From: Plotosus lineatus
Taxonomy: Eukaryota > Chordata > Actinopteri > Siluriformes > Plotosidae
Direction of reading: 5' to 3'
DNA: 64,000 nucleotides
Assembly (NCBI GenBank): GCA_024760905.1
Contig: CM045734.1
Span: 44,168,564 to 44,232,563, forward strand
Made by a program: the position numbers and the translations under genes. Every line of letters begins with the position of its first letter. Positions within the stretch are counted from its first letter, which is position 1. This document shows, in pieces, positions 50,501 through 63,100 of the stretch. Under the pieces are notes generated by a model. That model saw only the letters and a list, made by a program, of their open reading frames with translations, ran no database searches and had not been told where the DNA came from.

Positions 50501-53500
50501 AGGGGCTATTTGAAACAGTTATCCTAATGTGCATGGAAAAATGTACAAGATGGTGTTGAGGCCAGCGATGTTGTATGGTTTAGAAGCAGTGGCCCTGGGG
50601 AAAACACAGAAGATAGAACTGGAGGTAGCAGAGATGAAAATGTTGATGTTCTCTTTGGGAGTAACGAGGATGGATAGGATCAGGAATGAGCACATCAGAA
50701 AGACAGCACATGTAAGATGTTTTGGAGACAAAGTCAGAGAGGCTAGATTGAGATGGTTTGGACATGTACAGAGTGATAGTGAGTATATTGGTAGTAGAAT
50801 GCTGAGGTTGGAACTACCAGGCAGACGGCTTAGAGGCAGACCAAAGAGACGATTCATGGATGTAGTGAAGGGGTCATGAAGGTAGTTGGTGTAAGAGAAG
50901 ATGCAAAGGATAGGGTGAGATGGAGGCAGATGATTCGCTGTGGCGACCCCTGAAGGGAAAAGCCGAAAGGAGAAGAAGAAGATCCTAATGTGCATGTCTT
51001 TAGGGCAGTGGTGGTCTCAGGCATATGGAGTGGTAATCTCACTGTCTATGGTTAGAGGCATGTAAAAAGAACCATTGTTCTACTTCTTTTCCTTTCGGCT
51101 TTTCCCCTTTATCAGGGGTCACCACAGCAAATCATCTGATTTGCATGCTTGATTCGGCATAGGTTTTTACGTCGGATGCCCTTCCTGACACAACCCTATA
51201 GCAAGGAGTAGAAACACAATGAAGGCTTTGCAGCCTACTCTTCACGAAAGTCAGCAATGGTTCTTTTACATGAACCTCTCACCATAGGCAGTGAGAGACA
51301 TGGTCAGTCTTTGATAATTCAGTTACTGCACTGGGGGGACAGTGACAACCTTGTGGAGAGTGGAACTCGAACTCCCAACCTTAGGATCAGCGATCCAGCA
51401 CCCGTTACCACCAGAACACCACTGCCCCTATAAAAGAACCATTGCTGACATTTGTAAAGACGAGGCTGCATAGCCTTCAGCGTGTTTTTGTCCCTTGCTA
51501 AAAAGGGTTGTGTCAGGAAGGGCATCCGACATAAAAACCTATGCCAAATCAAACATGCGAATCAGATGATTCACTGTGGCTACCCCTGGAAAAAAAAGGG
51601 GAAAGCCGAAAGGAAGATCCTAATGTACATGTCTTTGGACTGTGGGAGAAAACCGAAGGACCTGGTAGAAACCCATGCAGGCATGGAGAGAACATGTAAA
51701 CCCCACACAGATACAACCAAGCCCGGGATTCAAACCTAGGAGCTTCTGTCGTGATCTGTACTATTCTGTCTTGCCAATCACCACTTTTTAAAATTTCTCT
51801 TTTAATTATAAAGCAACAACTGTAGCCATTGCAAAAGACTGACAAGTCTTCCATGTAGCATGAAAATTCTGATGACTAAAATCAAAAAATTAATACAAAA
51901 ATAAAATAAAAGGGGCATAAAAGCATCATGCGCTAAAGATTCAGTAGAAGTACAGTTAAAAATCCATTCACAGATGTAGGAAGAGTTGCAGATTAACAAC
52001 GGCAAGCGTCTCTTCAAGCAGTGAACAAGTGCATGTTTTGCGATGGGAAACGTAAAGAACGTATTTAATACAAAAAAAACAAACACGAAATGCAGAATAG
52101 TACGACTAAAATAAGACTATGATATAAGTTGCCTGTTTCAGGAGCAGTTGAGGATTAGAAAGACGACAACAAGAGATGAACGATGATGCAAGATGTGAAC
52201 CTAAGTGAGTTACTGTGAGTTACTCCATCATTGCCGGCAACTGACCCTCCAAAGGAACCAGTTAGTTTAATCACATTTTGCACACGTGATCACAGAACCA
52301 AAGTAACCTGATTATGAATTGTTACATCACGACTTGTTGAAGGCAAAAAAAAAAAAACAGGATTCAGAGAACAGATTATCTAACCAACCTTCTGTTGATC
52401 TGAGCGCCAGTTGGTCCACTGAAATTGTCGGAGAGATTTCATCTTTGGTGAGGTTCTCCTTACTGACGTCTTCTGATACACTATGCTGTGCAGTTTCATG
52501 ACCATAAATAAGCTTTTCACTGGAAACTTCTAAAATATTAAAACAACGACCCCAAATGGTTATCCCCGGTACAAATTCTAAGTCAGTGTGTGTTGTCTAT
52601 ACAGTCTTTATTAGACTCACTTTCCATGGGCTTTAAAATACCGGGTGTTCTGAGGTTTTCTCTTTGATTTTGGAAAGTTGTGCCTCTTGATTTCTGACTC
52701 AGGTTGGGTTTAGGCTTCAGGATTCTGCTCCTCATTGTTGGTCTGATGCCATGTTCAGAAAAAAAAAAACAGAAGGACTGAATAGAATAAAGGACAGAAC
52801 ACTATGATGACTTAACTTTGACATCTCACATTCTCTTTCCTGATATTTTGCTATGATTACAGACCTGGATTGAACAGACGCCTTTTCCTTGGGCTCCTCC
52901 TGAAACTCTCGTTCAACCTCACAGCCTTGTACTTTCGCTTTTATTTCTGAACTTTCCATAACAGATTCCTGTACAGCTTCTCTACTACTTGAGGGGTCCG
53001 GCAACGTCTCCAGAGTCTGCGAAGGTCCTGCTAGGGATGTCTGCAATTCCTTTTCCACTTCTGGGATTGCCTGCAGAGATTCGCATGATCCCATACCACT
53101 TCCTGTTGAGGTCACGTTTGATTCCACTGTGAGTTCAGACTCCTTGATTAAAGTGGGCAATAAAGCTTGCTCTGATTCCTTCATGACATCGGAGACCTCC
53201 AATGAAGTGCCATGTGCAGGTGATTCATTGGTGACTGTTTGTTGGATCAGAGGTACATCGGGTTTCATGCAAGCAAGATCTATACGATTTAGAACTACCA
53301 TGGGCAGAAAGCTTTCAGCCACTGTTGGTACTGTTGTCATATCTGCAAAAACCATTCCTATTTTTTTAATTACAAAAACATCTTGATGGTATAGAAGAAG
53401 AAATCCTAAAAAATATTTTAATTATACAATATCCTTACCTTTGCAAGCCAATGGGTGGACCTGAGGTTCAAATTCATCTACTGATTGTGAGGTGGTTGCC

Positions 53501-54064
53501 TTGCTTAAGCCTACTTCTGGTTGGTTGCAAACTAAACAGAAACATCACCACACGTTTAGTCCAGCTGGCCAAAACACGAAAAGTCATTACAATGGGTGTA
53601 CAAACTGATTGTTAATTTTGAAAACAATGGGTCATTTGAGAAGGTTGGTGCAGCCAGTCCAGAGAAAATAATTGTTTAAGATGTCATTATCTTCACAAAA
53701 AGCTTCAAAATTGTGTATATTAATGCATACAACATTTATTTTTGCTAAAATGTCAGATTTATAGTTAGAATTACAGGGATCCCTTACTTTCCACGGTTAA
53801 TTGACTGAAATCCCCCCACGACCGCCGAATTCAGCGAACTAGGATCGACCCCCCTGACTGACGTATATGTACATGTATATATATGATCAATACAGACGCT
53901 CAATGACTTACGCTCACCCGTTTTACGTTTTATCGATTTTTTTTTTCTCAAAAAAAAAAGAAAAGTCAAATTTTGAGTTTAGACATATCTACGATGTAAT
54001 GACCCAATGACGCTGCATTCATTGTTTACAAACTACAGACCGAGTGCATGTGTGTGTGTATTTA

Positions 54065-54115
<51 letters not shown>

Positions 54116-57100
54116 TCTTCTTTTCCTTTCGGCTGTTCTCTTCAGGGGTCACCACAGCAAATGATCTGCCTCCATCTCTCCCTATCCTCTGCATCTTCTA
54201 CTCTTACTCCAACGACCTTCATGTCCACCTTCACCACATCCATAAATCTTCTCTTTGGTCTTCCTCTGGGCCTTCTGCCTGGTAGTTCCAACCTCAGCAT
54301 CCTACTACCAATATACTCACTATCCCTCCTCTGTACATGTCCAAACCATCTCAATCTAGCCTCTCTGACTTTGTCTCCAAAGACTTCGAAGAATGAGAGG
54401 CGGGAGGAGTGTCCGTAGGCAGAGAGAGAAGAGGAAATGCGTGAGCCTAGGACTTAGAGTAGGGACTTTGAATGTTGGAACTATGCAAGGAAAAGGTAGG
54501 GAGCTGGCTGACATGATGCAGAGGAGGAAGGTAGACATACTGTGTGTTCAGGAGACCAGGTGAAAAGGTATCAAGGCTAGAAGCTTGGGAGCAGGGTTTA
54601 AGCTGTTTTATCAGGGTGTGGATGGGAAGAGAAATGGAGTATGAGTCATCTTGAAGGAGGGGTTTGTCAGGAATGTTCTAGAAGTGAAAAGAGTGTCAGA
54701 GTGATGAGTCTCAAGTTAGAAATTGAAGGCGTGATGTTCAATGTTGTTCGTGCTTATGCCCCACAGGCAGGATGTGAGCTAGAATAGAAGGAGAGATTCT
54801 GGAGTGAGTTAGATGAAGTGATGCAGAGTACCCCAGAGGTGAAAGAGTGGTCATTGGGGCAGACTTCAATGGACATGTTGGTGCAGGCAACAGAGGGGAC
54901 GAGGAAGTGATGGGCAGGTTTGGTATCCAGGATAGGAAGGAACACAGAAGGACAGATGTTGATCGATTTTGCAAAAAGGAAATGGCTGTGGTGAATACTT
55001 TCTTCAAGAAGAAACAGGAGCATAGGGTGACTTATGAAAGCGGGGGTAAGAGCACACAGGTAGACTACTATCTTGTGTAGGCGATGTAATTTGAAGGAAG
55101 TCAGTGACTGCAAAGTAGTGGTGGGTGAGAGTGTTGTCAAACAGCATAGGATGTATAGAGTTGTGGCAACTACAGAGGGATAAAGTTGATGAGCCATACA
55201 ATGAAGCTATGGGAAAGAATAGTGGAAGCAAGACTAAGGGCAGAGGTCAGCATTTGTGAACAACAGTTTGGTTTCATGCCAAGAAAGAGCACCACAGATG
55301 CAGTGTTTGCTTTGAGGATGTTAATAGAGAAGTACAGAGAAGGTCAGAAGGAGCTGCATTGTGCCTTTGTGGATCTGGAGAAAGCATATGACAGGGTGCC
55401 GAGAGAAGAACTGTGGTATTGTATGAGGAAGTCTGGAGTGACAGAGAAGTATGTTAGAGTGGTGCAGGACATGTATGAGAGATATAAGACAGTGGTGAGG
55501 TGTGCTGTCGGTGTGACAGAAGAGTTCAAGGTGGAGGTGGGACTGCATCAAGGGTCAGCTCTCAGCCCCTTCTTGTTTGCTATGGTGATGGACAGGCTGA
55601 CAGACGAGGTGAGACAAGAATCTCCATGGACTATGATGTTTGCAGATGACATCGTGATCTGTAGTGAGAGCAGAGACCAAGTGGAGGAAAATCCAAAAGG
55701 TGGAGGTATGCCCTGGAAAGGAGGGGATTGAAGGTTAGTCTTAGTAAGACAGAATACATGTGTGTGAACGACAAGGACCCAAGAGGAACTTTGAGGTTAC
55801 AGGGGGCAGAGATAAAGAAAGTGGAGGATTTTAAGTCCTTAGGCTCAACAATCCAGAGCAATGGAGAGTGTGGAAAAGAGGTGAAGAAGCGCGTGCAGGC
55901 AGGTTGGAATGGATGGAGAAAAGTGTCTGGTGTGATGTGTGATAGGAGAGTATCGGCAAGAATGAAGGGAAAAGTGTACAAGACGGTGATGAGGCCAGCA
56001 ATGTTGTATGGTTTAGAGACAGTGGCCCTGGGGAAAAGACAGGAGTCAGAGTTGGAGGTAGCAGAGATGAAACTGTTGAGGTTCTCTTTGGGAGTAACTT
56101 GAGGATGGATAGGATCAGAAATGAGTACATCAGAGGGACAGCACATGTTAGATGTTTTGGAGACAAAGTCAGAGAGGCTAGATTGAGATGGTTTGGACAT
56201 GTACAGAGGAGGGATAGTGAGTATATTGGTCGTAGGATGCTGAGGTTGGAACTACCAGGCAAAAGGCCCAGAGGAAGACCAAAGAGAAGATTTATGGATG
56301 CGGTGAAGTCGGACATGAAGGTCGTTGGAGTAAGAGTAGAAGATGCAGAGGATAGGGAGAGATGGAGGCAGATCATTTGCTGTGGCGACCCCTGAAGGGA
56401 ACAGCCGAAAGGAAAAGAAAGAAGAAAGAAGAAAGTAGCTTTTCACTGGAAACTTCTAAAATATTAAAACAATGACCCCAAATGGTTATCCCCGGTACAA
56501 TTTCTAAGTCAGCGTGTGTTGTCTCTACAGGATATTAGACTCACTTTCCATGGGCTTTAAAATACCGGGTGTTCTGAGGTTTTCTCTTTGATTTTGGAAA
56601 GTTGTGCCTCTTGATTTCTGACTCAGGTGGGGTTTAGGCTTCAGGATTCTGCTCCTCCTTGTTGGTCTGATGCCATGTTCAGAAAAAAAAACCCCACAGA
56701 AGGATTAATTAGAACCAAGGACAGAACACCATGATGACATAACTTTGACATCTCACATTTTCTTTCCTGATATTTTGCTATGATTACAGACCTGGATTGA
56801 ACAGACGCCTTTTCCTTGGGCTCCTCCTGAAACTCTCGTTCAACCTCACAGCCTTGTACTTTCGCTTTTATTTCTGAACATTCCATAACAGATTCCTGTA
56901 CAGCTTCTCTACTACTTGAGGGGTCCGGCAACGTCTCCAGAGTCTGCGAAGGTCCTGCTAGGGATGTCTGCAATTCCTTTTCCACTTCTGGGATTGCCTG
57001 CAGAGATTCGCATGATCCCATACCACTTCCTGTTGAGGTCACGTTTGATTCCACTGTGAGTTCAGGCTCCTTGATTAAAGTTGGCAATGAAGCTTGCTCT

Positions 57101-60100
57101 GATTCCTTCATGACATCGAAGACCTCCAATGAAGTGCCAAGTGCAGGTGATTCATTGGTGACTGTTTGTTGGATCAGAGGTACATCGGGTTTCATGCAGG
57201 CAAGATCTATACGATCTAGAACTACTATGGGCAGAAAGCTTTCAGCCACTGTTGGCACTGTTGTCACATCTGCAAAAACCATTCCTATTTTTTTAATTAC
57301 AAAAACATACTGATGGTGTAGAAAAAGAAATCCTAAAAAATATTTTACTTATTCGATATCCTTACCTTTGCAAGCCAATGGGTGGACCTGAGGTTCAGAT
57401 TCCTCGACTGAGCGTGAGGTTGTTGCCTTGCTTAAGCCTACTTCTGGTTGGTTGCAAACTAAACAGAAACATCACCACACGATTAGTCCAGCTGACCAAA
57501 ACACGAAAAGTCATTATAATGGGTCTACAAACTGGTTATTAATTTTGAAAACAATGGGTCATTCGATAAGGTTGGTGCAGCCAGTCCAGAGAAAATAATT
57601 GTTTAAGATATCATTATTATCACAAAAAGTTTCAAACTTGTGTAGCTTAATGCATACAACATTTATTTTTCTTAAAAATCAGATTTGTTGTTCGAATTAT
57701 AGGGATCCCTCACTTTCCACGGTTAATTGGGACCGAGATCCCCACGCAACCATCGAAATCTGCAAAGTAGGTTTACCCCCCGACTGACGTATATGTACAT
57801 GTATGTGTGTATATAATGTCAATAAATACATATTCAATGCTATAAATGCTTATAATAACAAACATTAAAAAAATAACAAGATGTAAATAAGATATAAATA
57901 CACACACATACAAATGGCATTGCATGAGAAGACAACAGACATACGCGCACGCCCATGCAACAATGTAAGTAGTTTTGATGGGAGATTTTGGGTTGTTTTT
58001 TGTTTGTTTAGGTTTTTTTGCAGAATTGGCCAACTTCCCCCCTATTCTTCCTTAATTTCATTATTTGTTTAATTCGATGAATATTTATTTATTTATTTTT
58101 AAAAACAGCGATGCACTGAAGTCGCATGAATTGAAGCGCAAAGTACGGAGGGATCCCTGTACTTCAATGATGTTTTGCACACATGATCATAGAACCAAAG
58201 TAACCTGATTATGAATTGTTACATCACTATTTGTTGAACGAAAAAAAAAAAAAAAACAGGATTCAGAGAACAGATTATCTAACCAACCTTCTGTTGATCT
58301 GAGCGCCAGTTGATCCACTGAAATTGTCGGAGAGCTTTCTTCTTCGGTGAGGTTCTCCTTACTGACGTCTTCTGATACACTATGCTGCGCAGTTTCATGA
58401 CCATAAAGTAGCTTTTCACTGGAAACTTCTAAAATATTAAAACAACGACCCCAAATGGTTATCCCCGGTACAATTTGGAAGTCAGCGTGTGTTGTCTATA
58501 CGGTCTTTATTAGACTCACTTTCCATGGGCTTTAAAATACCGGGTGTTCTGAGGTTTTCTCTTTGATTTTGGAAAGTTGTGCCTCTTGATTTCTGACTCA
58601 GGTTGGGTTTAGGCTTCAGGATTCTGCTCCTCATTGTTGGTCTGATGCCATGTTCAGAAAAAAAAACAAAAAACAGAAGGACTGATTAGAATAAAGGACA
58701 GAACACTATGATGACATAACTTTGACATCTCACATTCTCTTTCCTGATATTTTGCTATGATTACAGACCTGGATTGAACAGACGCCTTTTCCTTGGGCTC
58801 CTCCTGAAACTCTCGATCAACCTCACAGCCTTGTACTTTCGCTTTTATTTCTGAACTTTCCATAACAGATTCCTGTACAGCTTCTCTACTACTTGAGGGG
58901 TCCGGCAACGTCTCCAGAGTCTGCGAAGGTTCTGCTCGGGATGTCTGCAATTCCTTTTCCACTTCTGGGATTGCCTGCAGAGATTCGCATGATCCCATAC
59001 CACTTCCTGTTGAGGTCACGTTTGATTCCACTGTGAGTTCAGACTCCTTGATTAAAGTGGGCAATAAAGCTTGCTCTGATTCCTTCATGACATCGGAGAC
59101 CTCCAATGAAGTGCCAAGTGCAGGTGATTCATTGGTGACTGTTTGTTGGATCAGACGTACATCGGGTTTCATGCAGGCAAGATCTATACGATCTAGAACT
59201 ACTATGGGCAGAAAGCTTTCAGCCACTGTTGGCACTGTTGTCACATCTGCAAAAACCATTCCTATTTTTTTTTTTATTACAAAAACATCTTGATGGTATA
59301 GAAGAAGAAATCCTAAAAAAAATTTAATTATACAATATCCTTACCTTTGCAAGCCAATGGGGGGGCCTGAGGTTCAGATTCATCTACTGATTGTGAGGTG
59401 GTTGCCTTGCTTAAGCCTACTTCTGGTTGGTTGCAAACTAAACAGAAACATCACACACGATTAGTCCAGCTGGCCAAAACATGAAAAGTCATTACAATGG
59501 GTCTACAAACTGGTTATTAATTTTGAAAACAATGGGTCATTTGATAAGGTTGGTGCAGCCAGTCCAGAGAAAATAATTGTTTAAGATGTCATTATCTTCA
59601 CAAAAGGCTTCAAACTTGTGTATATTAATGCACACAACATTTATTTTTGCTAAAATGTCAGACTTATAGTTTGAACTACAGGGATCCCTCACTTTCTGTG
59701 GTTAATTGAGACAGAGATCCCCATGCAACCATCGAAATCAACGAAGTAGGTTCACCCCCCCCCCCCCCCGACTGACATATATGTACATGTATATGTGTAT
59801 ATAATATCAATAAATACATATTCAATGCTATAAATGCTTATAATAACAAACATTAGAAAAATAACAAGTTGTAAATAAAATATACATACACACACATACA
59901 GACGGCATTGCATGAGAAGACAACAGACATACACGCGTGCACATGCAACAATCTAAGTAGTTGTGATGGGCGATTTTGGGTTGTTTTTTGTTCATTTAGG
60001 GTTTTTTTGCATAATTGGCCTTGTTTTTGTGGCATTTTCCTTAACTTTCCCCCCATTCTTCCTTAATTTCATTATTTGTTTAATTTGATGAATATTTATT

Positions 60101-63100
60101 TTATTTTATTTTTTAAAAACCGCGATGCACTGAAACCGCAGAAATTTAAGCGCAAAGTACGGAGGGATCCCTGTACTTTAATTATGTTTTGCACAAGTGA
60201 TCATAGAACCAAAGTAACCTGATTATGAATTCTTCTTTTCCTTTCGGCTTTTCCCTTCAGGGGTCGCCACAGCAAACCATCCACCTCCACCTCACCCGAT
60301 CCTCTGTATCTTCTACTCTTACTTCAACTACCTTCATGTCCTCCTTCATCACATCCATGAATCTTCTCTTTGGTCTTCCTCTCGGCTTTCTGCCTGGTAG
60401 TTCAAACCTCAGCATCCTACTACCAATATACTCACTATCCCTGCTCTGTATATGTCCAAACCATCTCAATCTAGCCTCTCTGACTTTGTCTCCAAAATCT
60501 CTTACATGTACTGTCCCTCTGATGTACTCATTCCTGATCCTATCCATCCTCGTTACTCCCAAAGAGAACCTCAACATTTTCACCTCTGCTACCTCCAGCT
60601 CAGCCTCCTGTCTTTTCCCCAGGGCCACTGTTTCTAAACCATACAACATTGCTGGCCTCATCACCGTCTTGTACACTTTTCCTTTCATTCTTGCCAATAC
60701 CTTCCTATCGCACATCACACCAGATACTTTTCTCCAACCATTCCATCCTGCCTGCACACGCTTCTTCACCTCTTTTCCACACTCTCTATTGCTCTGGATT
60801 GTTGAGCCTAAGTACTTAAAATCCTCCACCTTCTTTGTCTCTGCTCCCTGTAACCTCACCGTTCCTCTTGGGTCCTTGTCGTTCACACACATGTATTCTG
60901 TTTTACTGAGGCTAACCTTCATTCCTCTCCTTTCCAGGGCATACCTCCACCTCTCTAGACTTTCCTGCACTTGTTCTTTGCTCTCAATACAGATCACAAT
61001 GTCATCTGCAAACATCATAGTCCATGGAGATTCTTGTCTAACCTCGTCTGTCAGCCTGTCCATCACCATAGGAAACAAGAAGGGGCTCAGAGCTGACCCT
61101 TGATGCAATCCTACCTCCACCTTGAACTCTTCTGTCAAACCGACAGCACACCTCACCACTGTCTTACATCTCTCACACATGTCCTGCACCACTCTAACAT
61201 ACTTCTCTGCCACTCCAGACCTCCTCATGCAATACCACAGTTCCTCTCTCGGCACCCTGTCATATGCTTTCTCCAGCTCCACAAAGGCACAATGCAGCTC
61301 CTTCTGACCTTCTCTGTACTTCTCTATTAACATCCTCAAGGCAAACACTGTATCTGTGGTGCTCTTTCTTGGCATGAAACCAAACTGTTGTTCACAAATG
61401 CTGACCTCTGCCCTTAGTCTCGCTTCCACTATTTCTTCCCATATCTTCATCGTATGGCTCATCAACTTTATCCCTCTGTAGTTGCGACAACTCTGCACAT
61501 CTTCCTTGTTCTTAAAAATGGGCACAAGCACACTTCTCCTCCATTCCTCCGGCATCCTCTCACTCTCTCAGGCCTTGTTGAATGTTCTTGTCAGAAAATC
61601 TACTGCTACCTCTCCTAGACACTTCCAGAGGACACGCCAAGCACTCTCCTAACTGTCTCCCTGATCATATTAGCTGTAGTTGTTCAGTCATCTACAAGCA
61701 TTTTCTGACCACCAAAAACCTGTTTCAACTCCTCCTTGAAGACAACACGACACTTTTCCTTTTTCAGCTTCCACCACTTTGTCTTACTACCTCCACTTTT
61801 ATAAGTCAGCCTATGCTCCTCTCTCTTCTGGAAGAAAGTATTCATCACAGCCATTTTCATCCTTTTTGCAAAATCTATCAACATCTGTACTTCTGTGTTC
61901 CTGTCCTGGATACCAAACCTGCCCATCACGTCCTCATCCCCTCTGTTGCCTGCACCAACATGTCTGTTGAAGTCTGCCCCAATGACCACTCTTTCACCTC
62001 TGGGGGTACTCTGCATCACTTCATCTAACTCACTCCAGAATCTCTCCTTCTCTTCTAGCTCTCATCCTGCCTGTGGGGCATAAGCACTAACAACATTGAA
62101 CATCACACCTTCAATTTCTAACTTGAGACTGAACCTGATTATGAATTGTTACATCACTATTTGTTGAACACACAAAAAAACAGGATTCAGAGAACAGATT
62201 ATCTAACCAACCTTCTGTTGATCTGAGCGCCAGATGATCCACTGAAATTGTCGGAGAAGTTTCTTTTTCGGTGAGGTTCTCCTTACTGACGTCTTCTGAT
62301 ACACTATGCTGCGCAGTTTCATGACCATAAAGTAGCTTTTCACTGGAAACTTCTAAAATATTAAAACAACGACCCCAAATGGTTATCCCGGGTACAATTT
62401 CTAAGTCAGCTTGTGTTGTCTATACAGTCTTTATTAGACTCACTTTCCATGGTCTTTAAAATACCGGGTGTGCTGAGGTTTTCTCTTTGATTTTGGAAGG
62501 TTGTGCCTCTTGATTTCTGACTCAGGTTGGGTTTAGGCTTCAGGATTCTGCTCCTACTTGTTGGTCTGATGCCATGTTCAGAAAAAAAACCCCACAGAAG
62601 GACTAATTAGAACAAAGGACAGAACACCATGATGGCATAACTTTGACATCTCACATTTTCTTTCCCGATATTTTGCTATGATTACAGACCTGGATTGAAC
62701 AGACGCCTTTTCCTTGGGCTCCTCCTGAAACTCTGGTTCAACCTCACAGCCTTGTACTCTCGCTTTTATTTCTGAACTTTCCATAACAGATTCCTGTACA
62801 GCTTCTCTACTAATTGAGGGGTTTGGCAACGTCTCCAGAGTCTGCGAAGGTCCTGCTAGTGATGTCTGCAATTCCTTTTCCACTTCTGGGATTGCCTGCA
62901 GAGATCCGCATGATCCCATACCGCTTCCTGTTGAGGTTACATTTGATTCCACTGCGAGTTCAGACTCCTTGACTCCTTTACTTGGCAGTAAAGCTTCCTC
63001 AGATTCCTTAATGACATCTGAGACCTCCAGTGAAGTGCCAAGTGCAGGTGATTCATTGGTGACCGTTTCTTGGATCAGAGGTACATCAGGTTTCATGCAT

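Noticed and set aside
54044..54418. 124-codon open frame starting in a TA/TG repeat
   Set aside because: Low-complexity repeat followed by the antisense of a LINE 3' end.
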